Part shown: piece by piece, positions 1 to 7,548 of the stretch
Numbering within the stretch: the first letter of the stretch is position 1
Layout: the number at the start of each line of letters is the position of its first letter
Assembly (NCBI GenBank): GCA_015075375.1
Contig: JABTUM010000001.1
Span: 3,033,201 to 3,097,200 of the forward strand
DNA: 64,000 nt
Reading direction: 5' to 3'
DNA from: Planctomycetota bacterium
GTDB taxonomy: Bacteria; Planctomycetota; SZUA-567; H5-PLA8
The notes under the pieces: model-generated
Seen by the model: only the letters and a program-made list of their open reading frames with translations
What the model was told of the DNA's origin: nothing
Database searches by the model: none
Program-made: the position numbers and the translations under genes

Positions 1-731
1 AACTGGCAGTGCCGGAATACCACGCGCGCTCTGTCGTCCGCATCCGGGCAGCCGCTGCTGTTGAAGAAGGAGCAATCCTCGAAATACAGGTTGATGTTTC
101 CCTGCGTGTCGAGGGCGCCCATGGTGGAAGCCGTGTTCCAGGCGCGCGGGGAATAGATCACGATCGAGCCGCCTTGGCTACCCGGAAAGCCCTGAAAGTC
201 GACGCCCGGCGTATCGAAGCGGCAATTCCAGATCACGCCGCCCAGCGCCATGCAGGCGAGGGCCGAGACATCCGGATTGTTTCCGAACCGTTCATCCAGG
301 TCGAACCAGCAGTCGTTGATCAAGGGCGGCTTTGAACCGCTTCCTTCGATGCGAATGAAATTCGTCTTCTGCGAACCTTCGACGAACTTGATGCCCGCGA
401 GCCCGCAGTGGTGGCTGTTTCCGCTGGTGAAACTGAAAAGCGGCTGTGGCGAATTGTTCGTGAGCACCACACCGCGCGCCGTTTGGCCGCCGGCGGTCGG
501 GGTGTACTGCTGCGCGCGAATCCGGATCTGCTTGGTCGTGGCGATCCCGCCCGTCCATGTCGCGCTTCCGTTCGGGATCAGAATGGTGTCGCCGTCGCTC
601 GCGGCCGCGACCTTCGCCTGCACGTCGGCCAGCGAACAGCTCGCGGCCGTGTGCGTGGCCGTTTGCGCCGTCCGGGCCAGGAACAGAATCAGCAGCGCCG
701 ACGTCAGGACAGAGTATCTCTGTGCGCGCAT
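1..731 (-). CDS. Secreted parallel beta-helix-like protein, 3' end outside window
   Basis: The minus frame is open from an ATG at 731 down to the first base, so about 243 residues are visible and the C-terminus lies outside the window. The start gives a typical signal peptide (MRAQRYSVLTSALLILFLA, then small residues). The mature part reads SLADVQAKVAAASDGDTILI, which resembles the opening of right-handed beta-helix (pectate-lyase-like) domains, followed by strand-rich turns with scattered Asn, Gly and paired Cys. The function is unknown; family knowledge suggests a secreted or surface polysaccharide-binding or -degrading protein. It lies just downstream, on the same strand, of the sigma factor at 766-2241, 34 bases away, and may be its target or co-transcribed. 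The beta-helix assignment is by sequence style only. Confidence 0.6.
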   Translation of the reverse strand, partial: MRAQRYSVLTSALLILFLARTAQTATHTAASCSLADVQAKVAAASDGDTILIPNGSATWTGGIATTKQIRIRAQQYTPTAGGQTARGVVLTNNSPQPLFSFTSGNSHHCGLAGIKFVEGSQKTNFIRIEGSGSKPPLINDCWFDLDERFGNNPDVSALACMALGGVIWNCRFDTPGVDFQGFPGSQGGSIVIYSPRAWNTASTMGALDTQGNINLYFEDCSFFNSSGCPDADDRARVVFRHCQ

Positions 732-765
732 GGCAATTCTCCAGCTTAGGGTTGGTGGCAGGCCG

Positions 766-2241
766 TCAGAGCCCGGATACCGGCTCCGGGTCGGTCACGA
801 ATTCGATCTCGTCCAGCAGCACGTCGCCGTCCGCCCAGTTCATGCCGATCTCCATGAAGGCGATCTGCCCGGGGTCAAGCGGCGGAACTTCGTGCCCGGT
901 TCTTTCCGATTCATCTTCTTTCCAGTATTTCGGCATCGCCTTCAGGTCGAATTCCAGTTGCGTCCAGCCCGCGCCCAGCTCCGCGAGCTTCTTGTTGTAG
1001 CTCCAGGCGCTCTTGCGATCCGCGGGGTAAAGCGCCAGGTTGAATTCCGCTTCGCCGCCGTTGGACAGAACCTTCATCCAGAAGCGCCCGCGCCGTGCGC
1101 CGCGTGCGACCGTCAGCGTGCGCTCGAACGTGCGATGGTTCGCCAGCCATTCGTCCATCTGCCTGTCTTGGGGTTTCAGCCGCGGGAACGTGTACGTGAA
1201 GCGCAGGCACGCCGGCGGCGTGTACGCGCCGTTCAGCACCTGTTCGAACTGGATGCCCCCGGGCTCGCGCCAAGCCGTCACGATCCAAGGTTTCAGGTCT
1301 TCGAAGGATTCGTGCCAGACCCTGCGCACCGCGGCTGGCTGCGGCGAGGGAGGCGGCGCAGGCGCCGCCGCTGGCTTCCGTGGTGGCTGCGGCTTGGGGC
1401 GCAGCGCGACGAAGGCGCCGCCGGCCGCAGCCACGAGCACCGCTGCCAGCGCGGCCTGCGCGCCCAGACTCGCGCCCGCCGCCTTCTTGGCCGCAAGCAC
1501 CTTGAGTGTGCCTTTTGTGCCGGCGCCCGCCAGGCTCAGTCCGCCGCCCGCCGCCAGCTTCGCCAAGCTCGCGCTCAGTCCGGCCGGCGCCGGCACCGCA
1601 CCCAGTTCGCCCAGCGCGCCCGCGATGCCCAGCGCCGCCACCGAGGCGTACCCCTGCGCAGTCAGCAGCGAGCGCAGCTTCTCCAGCCCGCGCTCCACCC
1701 GTTTCGAGACCGTCCGCTCCGGGATCCCCAGCACGCCCGAAGCCACCCGCCGCGTCAGCCCCTGCTCGCAGCACAAGCTCACCGCCACCCGCTCTTCCGA
1801 CGGCAGCCGCTCCAGGCTCTCTTGCGCGGCGCGCGCCATCTCGCGCTGTTCGGCGCCCGCCGGCGCACTTGATTTCGACGCTTCGCCCACCGCGAAACTC
1901 TCCTCTCGCCGCTTGTCCCGATGCGACGCGCGCAGGGCGTTCACCGCCCGGCCGTGCACCGCTTTCAGGAAGTAAGCCAGTAGCGCCTCCGGACCCTGAT
2001 CGCGCGGCGGCTTGCGAAGCAACTGGAGGAAGGTTTCCTGGACGACTTCTTCGGCGAGCGCCGGGTTGCCCGTCACCCGCAATGCCGTGCAGTAGGCCCG
2101 ATCGGCCTCGCCCGCCAGCCGCTCGAGGCCGGCATTCGGCGTACCTTTCGGCGTTGGCGTACCCGTCACGCGCCGTCCTCGCCTTCCTGATAGCAAACCC
2201 GAATCGAGCATGGCCGCCTCCGCGCTGCGACTAGGAATCAT
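766..2241 (-). CDS. ECF-type sigma factor with transmembrane anchor and extracytoplasmic C-terminal domain
   Basis: 491 residues. The N-terminal 200 residues look like sigma-70 family: region 2 around residues 45-105 (AEEVVQETFLQLLRK) and region 4 around 140-200 with a helix-turn-helix (TRRVASGVLGIPERTVSKRV). An Ala/Gly-rich stretch follows, then a hydrophobic segment near 262-285 and an Ala-Pro linker. The last 180 residues form a soluble, beta-rich, Trp-containing domain that resembles carbohydrate-binding jelly-roll modules. The family role is directing RNA polymerase to a small regulon. I infer that the membrane anchor ties the sigma domain to an outside sensor, as in some planctomycete sigma factors. 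An upstream ATG is used; a start at residue 11 is possible. No separate anti-sigma gene is adjacent. Confidence 0.75.
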   Translation of the reverse strand: MIPSRSAEAAMLDSGLLSGRRGRRVTGTPTPKGTPNAGLERLAGEADRAYCTALRVTGNPALAEEVVQETFLQLLRKPPRDQGPEALLAYFLKAVHGRAVNALRASHRDKRREESFAVGEASKSSAPAGAEQREMARAAQESLERLPSEERVAVSLCCEQGLTRRVASGVLGIPERTVSKRVERGLEKLRSLLTAQGYASVAALGIAGALGELGAVPAPAGLSASLAKLAAGGGLSLAGAGTKGTLKVLAAKKAAGASLGAQAALAAVLVAAAGGAFVALRPKPQPPRKPAAAPAPPPSPQPAAVRRVWHESFEDLKPWIVTAWREPGGIQFEQVLNGAYTPPACLRFTYTFPRLKPQDRQMDEWLANHRTFERTLTVARGARRGRFWMKVLSNGGEAEFNLALYPADRKSAWSYNKKLAELGAGWTQLEFDLKAMPKYWKEDESERTGHEVPPLDPGQIAFMEIGMNWADGDVLLDEIEFVTDPEPVSGL

Positions 2242-3085
2242 CCTCGCGTACGGTTTCGGCCCCTGATTTCCAGGAAATTCTAAGAAGCCTTGATTAGATT
2301 CCTCAAGACGATTCGGAGCAAGAACTTACAGCGGCCCTCGTTTTAGTTCGTGCAAGGACCTTGCGGCACGTTTAGCCCCGCTCCGATCTGCCGCAAGCGT
2401 GTCCGCACCGATTCCGCTCGTACGCACGGAAGTCGAATTCGGCACGCAATCCATTCGCCCCTGCCGCACTTTTCAACCGTCCTTCACCGACGCAACCTTC
2501 GGATATTTAGTGGGTTATAGCGTGAAATAAAGACGGTAATGGTCCTCCTAGCCGTAATGTTTAGCTGTCGTGTGCGCTAAAAGAGTAGAGGAACGCCCCT
2601 TCCCATCTGGTGGGAGCCGAGCCTTGGATAACTACCGCCCCAGCACGCGCACTTGGATGTTCCCAAATTTCTTGGGGATATGCGTGTAGGTCGTCAGCGA
2701 GAGTGGGAGAGTGATGGTGATGCGCGAGCAAAAGGGGAGCACCGCACGCGGCTTGGAGTTTCCTTCGGCGGATGCTTCCAGTAAGATGGCCCCTCGATGA
2801 TGCGGTAGAGGGCGAGTTTGTAGCGCTTGGCCCAATCGCCATCGGCCGACTTAAGGCTCTCTTTCGTATGGGTTTGGCGAAGCCGGTCATGGGGTTGCGC
2901 TTTCGCGGATGGCGAAAGCAGATGACCCATTGTTTGCCTCGCTACTGCAGCGTCGCGGCGTGCTTTCACCGGGCTACAGGTGTTTTAGAAATGGGTATCT
3001 ATACCTTAAAACCGATACTTTGTAACACGGTTTGGGACTGGAGCTCGGCCTCTTAACCTTATACTGTGATTGCAGTTAAAGCGTT
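2242..3085. other. Gene-poor region upstream of the sigma factor
   Basis: No convincing intact gene. Three overlapping minus-strand open frames between 2561 and 2969 show fragments that read like protein only when frames are switched (for example THIPKKFGNIQVRVLGR ending near 2634), so a decayed gene is possible but not proven. GC content falls towards 3000. The end of the stretch holds the first copy of a 17-bp direct repeat (3017-3033). Confidence 0.4.
3017..3033 (+). repeat. 17-bp direct repeat, copy 1 of 2
   Basis: The sequence actttgtaacacggttt occurs here and again at 3181-3197, with the tRNA half-gene lying between the copies. The inner word TTTGTAACA recurs a third time (in part) at about 3195-3203. 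Short repeated words on both sides of a tRNA-derived core are typical of arm-type binding sites of tyrosine integrases; that reading is inference. Confidence 0.6.
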
Positions 3086-3127
3086 GGGCGATTAGCTCAG
3101 CTGGTTAGAGCACCTGCCTTACAAGCA
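3086..3127 (+). pseudogene. 5' half of a tRNA-Val (anticodon TAC), truncated in the anticodon stem
   Basis: The 42 bases match the acceptor 5' strand, D arm and anticodon arm of bacterial tRNA-Val: GGGCGATTAGCTCAGC, then a D-loop GGTTAGAG, then anticodon stem CCTGC and loop CTTACAA with anticodon TAC at 3120-3122. The 3' anticodon stem should be GCAGG but reads GCACG, and no variable loop, T arm or acceptor 3' strand follows. The break in the anticodon stem is a classic crossover point for tyrosine-recombinase integration. I saw no 3' half elsewhere in the window. Confidence 0.8.
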
Positions 3128-3533
3128 CGCGTTATAAAAATAAATCCTTTGCTTGAAATGGTTTACAAAATCATCAAATCACTTTGTAACACGGTTTTGT
3201 AACATCCTAATATGCAAGTCTGTATGTTTAATTATAGGTTATATCGTTAAACGTACTCCCAGAAGGGCAGGCTTGAAGGTCATGGGCCGCGTGACGAGTG
3301 TCCGGTGTGGCCGCCAGGCACCTCAGTCGTGGAGAAAATGTTAAGGTCGCCCGTGCACGAATCAGCATGATCGCGGTGGTTGTGGTCGTAGGCTGCGCTG
3401 CGGAATGCGGGCGGTGGCTTTCGCGCAACATCGCTGCTCGGTTGCTCGGAAAGCTATAGTGCATCGGCGGGCTGAACCGGCGGTTATCGGCAAGCAGAGT
3501 CCGAAGAAAGTAATGGAGTAGGTGAGCGCACTG
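3128..3533. other. AT-richer non-coding stretch after the tRNA fragment
   Basis: Lower GC than either flank and no supportable gene. It contains inverted and direct copies of the word TTGTAACA (around 3163-3205), consistent with an integrase attachment region. The rest, to about 3533, shows no coding signal. Confidence 0.4.
3181..3197 (+). repeat. 17-bp direct repeat, copy 2 of 2
   Basis: Exact copy of 3017-3033, 164 bases further on. It is followed at once by a partial third copy (TTGTAACA), giving a tandem arrangement on the downstream side of the tRNA half-gene. Confidence 0.6.
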
Positions 3534-3660
3534 CTAATGCTGCTCGTTCCGTGGCGATCCATCGAGCACTTCACGGACTTCTCGTACGAGATCATCAGGC
3601 AAAAAGGGCTTCTGTAGAAACGCCAAGTTGGCTGCCTCGACGCCGTGGAGCAGCAATATG
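3534..3660 (-). pseudogene. C-terminal fragment of a receiver domain (hybrid histidine kinase tail)
   Basis: The translated tail reads LAFLQKPFLPDDLVREVREV followed by a short Asp/Gly-rich end and a stop. The K-P pair followed by Phe and the helix-5 pattern are the hallmark of the last third of response-regulator receiver domains, particularly those fused to hybrid histidine kinases. The reading frame further upstream is a shadow of rcnA and shows no receiver features, so only about 40 residues survive. It probably represents a gene cut when the metal island was assembled. Confidence 0.5.
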
Positions 3661-3751
3661 CACTTAATAATGGGAAACCCACTGCCGGCCAAGTTATGGA
3701 GTTTCGCCTGCGCTAATCCCATGCGTTGTAGGCTCCAATTAACCCTATCTG

Positions 3752-4738
3752 TTAATGTACATGGCCCCCCAGCATCGCGACGGACAGTGCAAAGAGCCCC
3801 GATAGAATAACCATGCCCGCGCTGATGGCGGGGGCTTGACGCGTTACCCAGGCGAAGCGGCCCGTGGACGACAGCTTGCTGAGGCCAGCGACCACCGCTA
3901 ACCCGACTAAGACAAGAGTGATCGCCAGACCCGCGCTGAAGCCCAGGACCAGGAGCAGGCCCATCCCAGCTTGGCTCACGGACAGCGCAAGCAGCATCAC
4001 GGTTACTGAAGCCGGACAAGGAATCATTCCTCCGGCCGCTCCGAAGGCGATGATCTGACCCAGCGTGGGACGTTCGCCGCGACGAGCGTAGTCGGGCAGG
4101 TCGGCCGCATGTGCGCGGGCATGCTCGTCGTCACTGAGCTCACTGTGGTCGAGAACGTGCGCTAGGTCATGACGATGTTCGTGCTCAAGGCCATGTTGGT
4201 GCGAGTGGCCGTGATCATGGGGGTGCCCATGGTCGTGTGCATGCTCATGGCTGTGACGATGGTCGTGGGAGTGTCCGTGGTCGTGCGGATGTTCATGGTC
4301 GTGTGATTGTCCATGATCATGGCCTTCGTGGCCATGCTGGTGCTGGTGACCGTGGCCATGATCGTCGTGGTTATGCGTATGCTTGACGGGCGCGCCTTGC
4401 GTAGCATGGCCAAACGATCGGCCGCGCCGAAGGCGCCTCACCAGCATCCAAGACCCCAACCCTACTACGACCAAGCCGCTTACGATTTGCAGCCAGTACA
4501 GGGCATGGTCGGTGAAGGTCTCACGACCTATGAGGACCCCCATTACCGAAAGCAGGATGACCACGATGCTGTGCGTGATAGCCACGGACAGACCGAGCAC
4601 GATGGCATCCCACTTCGTGCCCCTGATGCCGATCAGGTAGGCGGCGGTCAGGGTCTTGGCGTGGCCGGGTTCGAGGGCGTGCAAGGCGCCCAGCACCACC
4701 GCCGACGGAAGATAAACGTACGAGAGACTGACGTCCAT
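3752..4738 (-). CDS. rcnA: Nickel/cobalt efflux permease, RcnA family
   Basis: 328 residues from ATG 4738, which has a good AGGGGG ribosome site; a longer in-frame start at 4786 would overlap rcnR. It begins with the HALEPGHAKT motif in the first membrane helix, typical of the NicO/RcnA family, and has about six membrane helices. A cytoplasmic or periplasmic loop around residues 115-205 is packed with His, Asp and Gly (repeated HDHGH units) and would bind Ni or Co. The last helices carry GAAGGMIPCPASVTVMLLAL, also characteristic. It exports Ni2+/Co2+ across the inner membrane. It lies 19 bases downstream of rcnR in the same direction, so the two form an operon controlled by the operator at 5055-5075. 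Confidence 0.92.
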   Translation of the reverse strand: MDVSLSYVYLPSAVVLGALHALEPGHAKTLTAAYLIGIRGTKWDAIVLGLSVAITHSIVVILLSVMGVLIGRETFTDHALYWLQIVSGLVVVGLGSWMLVRRLRRGRSFGHATQGAPVKHTHNHDDHGHGHQHQHGHEGHDHGQSHDHEHPHDHGHSHDHRHSHEHAHDHGHPHDHGHSHQHGLEHEHRHDLAHVLDHSELSDDEHARAHAADLPDYARRGERPTLGQIIAFGAAGGMIPCPASVTVMLLALSVSQAGMGLLLVLGFSAGLAITLVLVGLAVVAGLSKLSSTGRFAWVTRQAPAISAGMVILSGLFALSVAMLGGHVH

Positions 4739-4757
4739 GATTCGCCCCCTTATGGAA

Positions 4758-5036
4758 CTATTTGAGGTAGCTCTTGACCACTTCAATCAGCTCGTGCGCG
4801 GCTTCTTGCTGGGCCTTGGTCGGCTTTTGCTTGGGGTCGAGCACGTGGAGTTCGATGTGTCCCTCAATGATCGCCGCCATGAGCCCGTTGATGGCGCCTC
4901 GGCAAGCGGCCACGGTCTGTAGAATCTTGTAACAGTCCTTCTCCTGCTCCAGATCCCTTTCCACGGAGGCTAGTTGTCCCCTGATGCGGCGAACCCGGTC
5001 CAGCAGCTTCTTCTGATCACGAATGGTATGAGACAT
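4758..5036 (-). CDS. rcnR: RcnR-type Ni/Co-responsive repressor (CsoR/RcnR family)
   Basis: 92 residues, the family's usual size, all helical. The metal fingerprint of RcnR is intact: His3, Cys35, His60 and His64, which separates it from CsoR (Cu) and FrmR (formaldehyde). It begins MSHTIRDQKKLLDRVRRIRG as in enterobacterial RcnR. It binds DNA as a tetramer and releases it when Ni2+ or Co2+ is bound. An AGGGGG site precedes the ATG. It is the first gene of the rcnR-rcnA operon and its likely operator lies directly upstream, implying autoregulation. The assignment to Ni/Co rests on the four-residue fingerprint and on the rcnA neighbour. Confidence 0.93.
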   Translation of the reverse strand: MSHTIRDQKKLLDRVRRIRGQLASVERDLEQEKDCYKILQTVAACRGAINGLMAAIIEGHIELHVLDPKQKPTKAQQEAAHELIEVVKSYLK

Positions 5037-5054
5037 GAAAGGCCCCCTCGTCCA

Positions 5055-5075
5055 ATAGGGTACTACCCTATAGTA
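5055..5075 (-). promoter_or_regulatory. RcnR operator overlapping the -10 region of rcnR-rcnA
   Basis: The 17 bases at 5055-5071 form a perfect inverted repeat, ATAGGGTA-C-TACCCTAT. On the gene strand the overlapping 15-mer TACTATAGGGTAGTA (5061-5075) fits the known RcnR pattern TACT-G-tract-N-AGTA, though with only three G residues. A -10-like TATACT (5072-5077) overlaps it, so repressor binding would block the polymerase. Confidence 0.7.
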
Positions 5076-5113
5076 TATAAGGCGGAACGCAAGCGGTCGC
5101 CGAAGGGATATCT

Positions 5114-6523
5114 CTACTGGAGGAAATAAGCGAGCATGCCCAATACGCCGCAGGCCACGAGGGTTTTGATCATACCCAGATGAAATCGCAGCATCGCCAG
5201 CATGGCCGCCACGGCAAGGACGGAAGGTACGGGCTTCCAAGTAGACCATTCGGGGATCTGCAAGCGAACTGGGCCGTAGGTCTCTTCGTTCACGGTCCCG
5301 AATACGGTGTGGATCGCGAACCAGACCGCCAAGTTCAGAATGACGCCAACGACAGCGGCCGTGATCGCGGAGAGCGCCGACGTCAGGTGGCGGTTTCCGC
5401 GAAGGGCCTCCACGTAAGGGGCGCCCAGGAAGATCCAGAAGAAGCAGGGCACGAAGGTGACCCACGTCGTCAGAACCGCCGCCAGCGTTCCGGCCAGCAT
5501 GGGATGCAACGTGCCCGCATCCCGATAGGCGCCCATGAATCCGACAAATTGCACAACCTGGATCAAAGGGCCTGGCGTGGTTTCGGCCATGCCCAGCCCG
5601 TCGAGCATCTCGCCGGGAAGCAGCCAGTGGTAGGTATGTACCGCCTCCTGAGCCATGTAGGCCAGGACCGCGTAAGCGCCGCCAAACGTGACCACCGCGG
5701 CTTTGCTGAAGTAGAGTCCCTGCTGCATGTATACGCTCTGCGGCCCGCAAAACCCCCAGATCGCAGCCAGCGGTCCGAACCAGAGCGTCAGGCAGATGGA
5801 CGATACAGTGAGGAACCTCTTCCAGCTTGGCTGGGTATGGGTCAGCGCGTTCTCGTCCAGGATGGCATCCAAGGCCGCCTTGCCTTCGCTCTTGGCCGCG
5901 TGGCCCTTGATCACCGCGAAGGTGTCCGGCCAGATTCGGCCTCCGACAATTCCGATCAAGAATGCCGAAAGGATGATCACCGGAAACGGAACGCCGAAAA
6001 AGAAGATGGCGACGAAGGCTCCGCCGGCCAGTCCGTACATCACGCCGTTCTTGAGCGCGCGCTTTCCGATCCGAAGCACGGCCTCCACCACCACCGCCAG
6101 CACGGCGGGTTTGAGTCCGTAAAAAAGCGCCTGTACGAAGGTCACGTCCTGATAGCCCGCGTACAGGTAGCTCAAGGCGAGAATGGACAGGAACCCAGGC
6201 AAGATGAAGAGCGTTCCGGCCACCAAGCCGCCTTTGGTGCGGTGCATCAGCCAGCCGATATACGTGGCGAGTTGCTGAGCCTCGGGGCCGGGCAGCAGCA
6301 TGCAGTAATTGAGCGCGTGCAAAAACCGGCTCTCGCTGATCCAGCGCTTCTCTTCGACCAGTACCTTGTGCATGACCGCGATCTGCCCGGCCGGGCCGCC
6401 GAAGCTGTTCAGCGCGATCTTGGTCCAGACGCGGACGGCCTCACGGAAGGGCACGCCATGATCCGCCGCGCTAGCGGTAGGATGGGCTCCCGCGACCGGC
6501 GGCGGGTCGAGGTTTAAGGACAT
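5114..6523 (-). CDS. chrA: Chromate efflux transporter ChrA (long, two-domain type)
   Basis: 469 residues, within the range of long-chain CHR proteins made of two homologous halves. The first half carries the family motif FGGPAGQIAVMHKVLVEEKR, followed by LPGPEAQQLATYIGWLMHRT. The second half repeats it in degenerate form (VTFGGAYAVLAYMAQEAV and TTPGPLIQVVQFVGFMGAY). About ten membrane helices are predicted by eye. It exports chromate (and possibly sulfate) across the inner membrane. It follows chrB by 7 bases in the same direction, giving a chrB-chrA operon. Its stop codon is 77 bases from the start of rcnR, which has its own promoter. Confidence 0.93.
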   Translation of the reverse strand: MSLNLDPPPVAGAHPTASAADHGVPFREAVRVWTKIALNSFGGPAGQIAVMHKVLVEEKRWISESRFLHALNYCMLLPGPEAQQLATYIGWLMHRTKGGLVAGTLFILPGFLSILALSYLYAGYQDVTFVQALFYGLKPAVLAVVVEAVLRIGKRALKNGVMYGLAGGAFVAIFFFGVPFPVIILSAFLIGIVGGRIWPDTFAVIKGHAAKSEGKAALDAILDENALTHTQPSWKRFLTVSSICLTLWFGPLAAIWGFCGPQSVYMQQGLYFSKAAVVTFGGAYAVLAYMAQEAVHTYHWLLPGEMLDGLGMAETTPGPLIQVVQFVGFMGAYRDAGTLHPMLAGTLAAVLTTWVTFVPCFFWIFLGAPYVEALRGNRHLTSALSAITAAVVGVILNLAVWFAIHTVFGTVNEETYGPVRLQIPEWSTWKPVPSVLAVAAMLAMLRFHLGMIKTLVACGVLGMLAYFLQ

Positions 6524-6530
6524 GGTCGCA

Positions 6531-7454
6531 TCATGCTTTCTTCAGATCCGTGTAAAGCGCGTCAAAACATTCAAAACCCTTGGCCAGGACCGCTTCGTCG
6601 GTCAAGCCTTGCCTGCAAAGCCCCTTGAGAATTCGATGGAGCCCAATGCACTCCACCCGTTTGAACTTGTCATCCTCCAGGTCTGCGTCGTGAACCATTT
6701 CGGCCAGCGCTTTCACGGCCCGATCCTCGATCCGGAAGCGCCTTACGAGCGTCTCGAAGGTGCAGTCGTCACCCTGATGGGAGAATTCCACGTTGTACAT
6801 GTCGTAAGGAATGCAACCTGCATGAGCCTTAGGCGATTCGGCGAACTTGAAGCGAGCCGCTGGGTCAATGAAGTGTCGGATCAGCCATGCCGAGCCCACC
6901 CGATCAATCCCCGGTCGAGGACGGGTGAGCCAGACTCGTTTGGAGAAGTCCTTGGCCTTCAGTGCGCGGGTGGGTTGGATCCTCGCTGGAGCCGCTTCGG
7001 CTTGACGCAGGAGTATTTTCACATGCTGAGAAGCGGAGCAGCCAAAGTAATCAATCTCCTGGATCTCATGGAAGCGGCGCTCCAGCTTCTCCAAGGTACG
7101 CCCGAGCATAGGGTGCTGCTTGCCTTTCTTCCTGACCAGGGTCGCCAACTCTCGCGCCAGGCCGTCATACTCCTTCTCACGCAGGTCGTTGAAAGCCTGA
7201 ATGATCTTTTCGCTGGGTATTCCCTCGATTTCCGTAATTCGGATCAGCGTTGCTTCGCCTCCCCCGTCACGGACCTGCTTGGAAAGCCATTGGAATCGTT
7301 CGTATTGGACCGGATCGTCGGGCAGCACGTAAGCGCCGTTCTTGAGAGGCAGCGCTCCGAATTTTTTGACCTTCCGCCAGAAGTGAACGCGCTCCGAGTT
7401 TCGCCGGGTGGGGAGGGCGTATAGTAGGAGCAGCCAAGGACGAGTTTGGGACAT
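6531..7454 (-). CDS. chrB: Chromate resistance protein ChrB
   Basis: 307 residues from ATG 7454. A longer in-frame start at 7532 is rejected because it lies upstream of the apparent promoter. The N-terminal half (MSQTRPWLLLLYALPTRRNS, then KFGALPLKNGAYVLPD) is the ChrB N-terminal domain; the C-terminal half carries the ChrB C-terminal domain (IDRVGSAWLIRHFIDPAARF and HQGDDCTFETLVRRF). ChrB is reported to act as a chromate-sensing regulator of the chr operon. It is divergent from the DUF1259 gene at 7549 and shares a compact promoter region with it. No ribosome site is obvious. Confidence 0.9.
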   Translation of the reverse strand: MSQTRPWLLLLYALPTRRNSERVHFWRKVKKFGALPLKNGAYVLPDDPVQYERFQWLSKQVRDGGGEATLIRITEIEGIPSEKIIQAFNDLREKEYDGLARELATLVRKKGKQHPMLGRTLEKLERRFHEIQEIDYFGCSASQHVKILLRQAEAAPARIQPTRALKAKDFSKRVWLTRPRPGIDRVGSAWLIRHFIDPAARFKFAESPKAHAGCIPYDMYNVEFSHQGDDCTFETLVRRFRIEDRAVKALAEMVHDADLEDDKFKRVECIGLHRILKGLCRQGLTDEAVLAKGFECFDALYTDLKKA

Positions 7455-7493
7455 GTTGGAGAGGAACCCAATCAAGCGGCGGTACGCGGGAAT

Positions 7494-7530
7494 GTTGACT
7501 TGTATACACTCATGTAATAGATATTTCAAC
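7494..7530. promoter_or_regulatory. Overlapping divergent promoters for chrB and the DUF1259 gene
   Basis: Plus strand: -35 TTGACT at 7495-7500 and -10 TAGATA at 7518-7523, spacer 17. Minus strand: -35 TTGAAA (complement of 7524-7529) and -10 TATACA (complement of 7501-7506), spacer 17. The two promoters are interleaved and the minus -10 lies inside the 8-base palindrome TGTATACA, so one regulator could control both. Confidence 0.6.
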
Positions 7531-7548
7531 ACTCAGGAGGCACGACCG

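Noticed and set aside
250..1975. Long plus-strand frames opposite the sigma factor
   Set aside because: Arg/Pro/Ala-rich antisense shadows of a GC-rich gene.
2561..2969. Overlapping minus-strand frames as real genes
   Set aside because: They overlap each other in different frames, have no ribosome sites and look like protein only in patches.
3086..3127. Complete tRNA-Val gene
   Set aside because: Only the 5' half matches; the anticodon stem is broken and no T arm follows.
4162..4413. Met/Thr-rich frame inside rcnA
   Set aside because: Shadow of the His-rich loop of rcnA in another frame.
7455..7532. Longer chrB start at 7532
   Set aside because: It lies upstream of the apparent minus-strand promoter and would overlap the divergent leader.
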